54,094 nt of DNA, taken from an uncultured Hungatella sp. GTDB lineage: Bacteria; Bacillota; Clostridia; Lachnospirales; Lachnospiraceae. Where the stretch lies: the NCBI GenBank assembly GCA_910588505.1, contig CAJUPQ010000016.1, forward strand, positions 1 through 54,094, written 5' to 3'. The notes beneath the pieces are model-generated. The model searched no databases, was not told where the DNA came from, and worked only from the letters and a program-made list of their open reading frames with translations. The position numbers were made by a program, and so were the translations under genes. Numbering within the stretch: the stretch's first letter is position 1; every line of letters begins with the position of its first letter. Of the stretch, positions 51,366-54,094 are shown piece after piece.

Positions 51366-51398
51366 ATGGGGAGAACATTTTACAGGGGGACTCAATCT

Positions 51399-52907
51399 AT
51401 GGACTATGGTTTTTTAAGCCTGCTGCCGCCTATTGTGGCAGTGGTCATGGCAATTAAGAGCAAGAATGTTATCTTATCGCTGTTCTGCGGTGGGTTTGTG
51501 GGAACGATGATTTTCGCGTCGGGCAATCCCTTTCTGGCCACAAAATCCATAATAGGAGACTATTTATTCGTCCAGCTGACCGATTCCTACAATGCGGGGG
51601 TGATCGTGTTGGTGATCTTTATCGGCGGATTTATCAAGCTTATGGAGAAATCCGGCGGCGCCCAGGCGTTTAGCAAGAGTGTGTATAAATATGTAAACAC
51701 CAAGCTGAAAGCCCAGCTCTGCGCGTGGGTGGGCGGGATTCTGATCTTTTTTTCTGATCTGGGGACGCCGCTTTTGGTCGGACCGGTTTTCAGGCCGCTG
51801 TTTGATAAGCTGAAGATTTCCAGGGAAAAGCTGGCGTGGATTCTGGACTCCACCTCTTCTCCTGTGGCGATTCTGATTCCGTTTATCGGGTGGGGCGTAT
51901 ACATTATGGGGTTGATTCAGGCGGAGTTTGATAATTTGAATGTGGCCCAGTCTGACTACGCCACCTTTGTGGAGGCGATTCCGTTTCAGATTTACGCGAT
52001 TTTGGCTATCATCATGATCCCGCTGTCAGCGTTTATGAAGAAGGATTTTTCTCAGATGAAGAAGGCGGAGGCAGAGGCGGCTTCGCGGGAATATTCTTTT
52101 GAGGAGGATGTGCAGGGGGCTTCGAAGGGGCAGATGGGGACAGGCAACGCAAGGCCTTCTATGGTGATCGTGCCGATCGTGGTGGTGTTTGCTACGCTTT
52201 TTATCACGCTGGCTCCCCTGGGATTTCCGTTTCAGAAGGTGGACGGTAATGCCTTTCGGGTGGCGCTGACCATGGGATATTTCTTTGGGGCGCTGGTTCT
52301 GATGGCGTTGATCGGGGTTTACAGGGTGAAAAATTTTCAGGATACGTTTAAGATTTATGTGGACGGCATGAAGGGAATGACGGATGTGGCGGTGACGCTT
52401 GTGCTGGCCTGGTCTCTGGGAAGCATGATCAGCGCCCTGGGGACAGCGGAATTTATCGTAAACGGGTTAAAGAGCATTCATTTTTCTGCTGGCCTGGTGC
52501 CTGCTGCGATTTTTGTTTTCGGGGCCTTTGTGTCGTTTTCCACGGGAAGTTCCTGGGGGACTTTTGCCATTATGATGCCGTTGGCGATTCCCATGGCTCA
52601 TGCGTTTGGCATACCCTATGCGATTGCTGTGGGGGCGGTTTTGTCGGGCGGGCTGTTTGGCGACCATTGTTCCCCGATTTCCGATACCACCATTTTGTCT
52701 TCCACAGGTGCGCAGTGCGATCTGGTTGACCATGTGAAGACCCAGCTGCCTTATGCCTGCGTCAACGGGGTGATCGCTTTTGGGGCGTTTGTCTTTGCGG
52801 GATTTACCAGGAGTCCGCTGGCAGTGGTGCTGGCAGTGACGGCATTGTTTGGCGTGATGATGGTGTGGGGGAGAAGAGGAGATGCCAGCGGCAGAGCGGA
52901 TGGCTGA
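51399..52907 (+). CDS. nhaC: NhaC-family Na+/H+ antiporter
   Basis: The start was set at ATG 51399, 7 bases after AGGGGGA, giving 502 residues. About eleven membrane segments are seen. Family motifs include FFSDLGTPLLVGPVFRPLFD, DSTSSPVAILIPFIGWGVYI, FSTGSSWGTFAIMMPLAIPM and LSGGLFGDHCSPISDTTILS. A polar insertion lies at ~225-260. Such transporters exchange Na+ for H+ or an organic substrate. Other members of this group carry lactate/malate, so the substrate is open. It has its own promoter and stands alone. Confidence 0.85.
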   Translation: MDYGFLSLLPPIVAVVMAIKSKNVILSLFCGGFVGTMIFASGNPFLATKSIIGDYLFVQLTDSYNAGVIVLVIFIGGFIKLMEKSGGAQAFSKSVYKYVNTKLKAQLCAWVGGILIFFSDLGTPLLVGPVFRPLFDKLKISREKLAWILDSTSSPVAILIPFIGWGVYIMGLIQAEFDNLNVAQSDYATFVEAIPFQIYAILAIIMIPLSAFMKKDFSQMKKAEAEAASREYSFEEDVQGASKGQMGTGNARPSMVIVPIVVVFATLFITLAPLGFPFQKVDGNAFRVALTMGYFFGALVLMALIGVYRVKNFQDTFKIYVDGMKGMTDVAVTLVLAWSLGSMISALGTAEFIVNGLKSIHFSAGLVPAAIFVFGAFVSFSTGSSWGTFAIMMPLAIPMAHAFGIPYAIAVGAVLSGGLFGDHCSPISDTTILSSTGAQCDLVDHVKTQLPYACVNGVIAFGAFVFAGFTRSPLAVVLAVTALFGVMMVWGRRGDASGRADG

Positions 52908-53000
52908 GGGTGTCTTTGGTTAGGGGTGAGAATATGTCTGATGTGGGGAGTCTTCGAAAGATGGGGGCTCCTCTTTTTATTGTGGCAGAGTGATGGAAAA

Positions 53001-53207
53001 ATGTATAGTTTAGATGCTTTAAAAATTGGCATAGATGTCAGAGCGGAAGAATTATCTAATATCTATGACACATTTATTGTTTTGGATGATGCCAGGACAG
53101 TGGGCAACAGCGGGCATTATTCCACAAGCGGAAAGATTATTTTTTTGGAAGGAAGCTGGACGATATCTATGACAGAATCGATAAAAGGGGTAAATGCTTA
53201 TCCATAA
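53001..53207 (+). CDS. Small hypothetical frame, possibly a remnant
   Basis: ATG 53001 begins a 68-residue frame (MYSLDALKIGIDVRAEELSN, IYDTFIVLDDARTVGNSGHY) with no clear ribosome binding site. The sequence looks protein-like but no family was recognised. It may be the start of a truncated gene. Confidence 0.3.
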   Translation: MYSLDALKIGIDVRAEELSNIYDTFIVLDDARTVGNSGHYSTSGKIIFLEGSWTISMTESIKGVNAYP

Positions 53208-53329
53208 TATTTAACAGTTCTCTGGATATGGAAGGGATGTTGAGTACGATGAGTTAATCATATGAAATGTGTTCTTAAAGGAAATATTTGCCGATCCGGA
53301 ATCTTGTTTCTGAAAAGGCGGCATTGAAA

Positions 53330-53620
53330 ATGAAAATAGAAGATATCAAAAATCAGGTTCCATACCAACGCAGTTATGGTGTAAGTGATACGGAGGAGGT
53401 AAAAAGAAAGGATAAATTGTTGATAAGACAGGGACGGCTTTTGGAATGTACTTCTTTAAAGTTTGAACATAGATTTGATAATATAATTCTAAATAATTAT
53501 CATTTGGGAGAGTCTGTAATTCAAATAAATTATGACAGAACCGGGAATATTCTTATAGGGATGGATATATTAAGCTACATGGATATCCATATGGGAGCAG
53601 CCAAATATGCCGCTCTTAGC
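53330..53620 (+). pseudogene. Retropepsin-like fragment
   Basis: The part FDNIILNNYHLGESVIQINY then NILIGMDILSYMDIHMG resembles the second half of clan AA aspartic proteases, where (I/V)LIGMD-(I/V) follows the strand set. The D-T-G active-site triad is absent and the N-terminal part differs. After 53620 the frame runs antisense to a phosphoglucomutase remnant, so the 3' end is lost. The call is tentative. Confidence 0.35.
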
Positions 53621-53647
53621 CGTCATCCCCAGCTAAAGGCGTATTAC

Positions 53648-53794
53648 CTACAATCCAAAACATTTCTCAAACATTTCACACAAGGTTATGGCATCTTCTT
53701 TTGCCGGCATCTCACAGAATACCCGAAGAAAGGGTTCTGTTCCGGAGAACCGGATACTGGCCCATCCGCCGCCTTTCAAGTATACTTTGCATCT
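53648..53794 (-). pseudogene. Phosphoglucomutase/phosphomannomutase C-terminal fragment
   Basis: On the minus strand the frame reads KVYLKGGGWASIRFSGTEPF, then LRVFCEMPAKEDAITLCEMF, and ends EKCFGL-stop at 53648. R-F-S-G-T-E-P is the phosphate-binding loop of alpha-D-phosphohexomutases, and the end matches their normal C-terminus. Only ~45 residues remain. Confidence 0.75.
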
Positions 53795-53950
53795 GACAAA
53801 CGCCACAAGAAAGAAATTTTTGTTTCTGTCTTAATGATATTATGAAAAATTTAAGTGACAATGAGAAATTTATATTTTCCTTTCACGTTGACATGGTGGT
53901 CTGTTATGGTTACAATAAAATCATAGTTTTGGCAGAGGGAGGGGAGATTT

Positions 53951-54036
53951 GTGGGGATTTATGTCAATCCGGGGAATGTTGCTTTTAAAGAGGCGGTAAA
54001 TTCCATGATATATGTGGATAAGAGCGCATTGATTTC
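53951..54036 (+). pseudogene. AAA-ATPase-like gene start, cut by the right IS copy
   Basis: GTG 53951, after AGGGAGGGGAG, begins GIYVNPGNVAFKEAVNSMIY then VDKSALISY. This is the conserved N-terminus of the Lachnospiraceae AAA-ATPase/DUF1703 family, which normally runs on to Walker A (RPRRFGKS). At about 54037 it joins the IS end, so only ~29 codons are left. Confidence 0.7.
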
Positions 54037-54094
54037 TTATACACCAGTTTACAACTTTTGAAATTTCCTAAAACCCGATAAAATGTAGTCTTCT
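54037..54094 (-). mobile_element. IS4-type insertion sequence, end (right copy, inverted)
   Basis: These 58 bases are the reverse complement of 563-620 with two mismatches, including the transposase stop codon and the terminal TTATACACCAGTTTACAACT. The element continues beyond the window. It has inserted into an AAA-ATPase-like gene. Confidence 0.85.

Noticed and set aside
1..54094. One large composite transposon
   Set aside because: The flanking IS copies are inverted and the inside includes many housekeeping-type genes such as ackA, glgB and bioY. The copies are better seen as separate insertions until their outer ends are known.

Overview
The window looks like a chromosomal accessory region of an anaerobic Firmicute, most likely a gut Lachnospiraceae of the Enterocloster/Clostridium clostridioforme type. 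This is inferred from the gene families: AgrBD-type peptide, clustered large serine recombinases, Rpn-type nuclease, PTS and GH32 sucrose genes, BioY, AckA, GlgB and NhaC. Strong AGGAGG ribosome binding sites and frequent short gene overlaps agree. No rRNA, tRNA or CRISPR array was seen.

Both window edges lie in copies of one IS4-type insertion sequence, in inverted orientation. The last 58 bases match positions 563-620 on the other strand with two mismatches. The left part (1-19.4 kb) is a mobile and decaying zone. It holds IS4-type transposases, an IS200-type element that has removed the 5' part of an agrB-like gene while leaving an agrD-like peptide, a secreted zinc-protease-like protein with wall-binding repeats, a lipoprotein, a truncated response regulator, and an integration module. 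That module has a sigma-like protein, a frameshifted second sigma-like gene, a long non-coding stretch and three tandem large serine recombinases. An Rpn-type nuclease and three pseudogenes follow (subtilase, flavoprotein, AAA ATPase). Two copies of a ~165-bp foldback repeat sit at 5.2 and 19.2 kb.

From 19.4 to 29.2 kb lies a fructoside/sucrose locus: a LacI-type repressor facing a GH32 hydrolase and a PTS IIBCA transporter across an intergenic region with a promoter and palindromic operators, then an MBL hydrolase. After it come remnants of an ABC sugar system (truncated permease, second GH32-like gene, internally deleted LacI regulator) and fragments of an FMN-binding domain and an RNA ligase.

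From 29.4 to 52.9 kb the genes are mostly intact and dense. They are: a BspA-type protein/DUF2201-VWA protein/MoxR ATPase operon; a small secreted His/Cys-repeat protein behind a leader that folds like a riboswitch; a repeat-bearing DUF4397 protein; a secreted ComEC-like MBL protein; bioY next to a BirA-type palindrome and an EndoQ-like PHP/UvrD helicase fusion; an ECF sigma/anti-sigma pair; a V4R protein, diguanylate cyclase and acetate kinase run; a TetR regulator facing glgB; a hypothetical protein; a zinc-ribbon protein; a secreted GH5 glucanase; and an NhaC antiporter. The last kilobase is again debris: a protease-like fragment, an antisense phosphoglucomutase tail and an AAA-ATPase start cut by the right IS copy.
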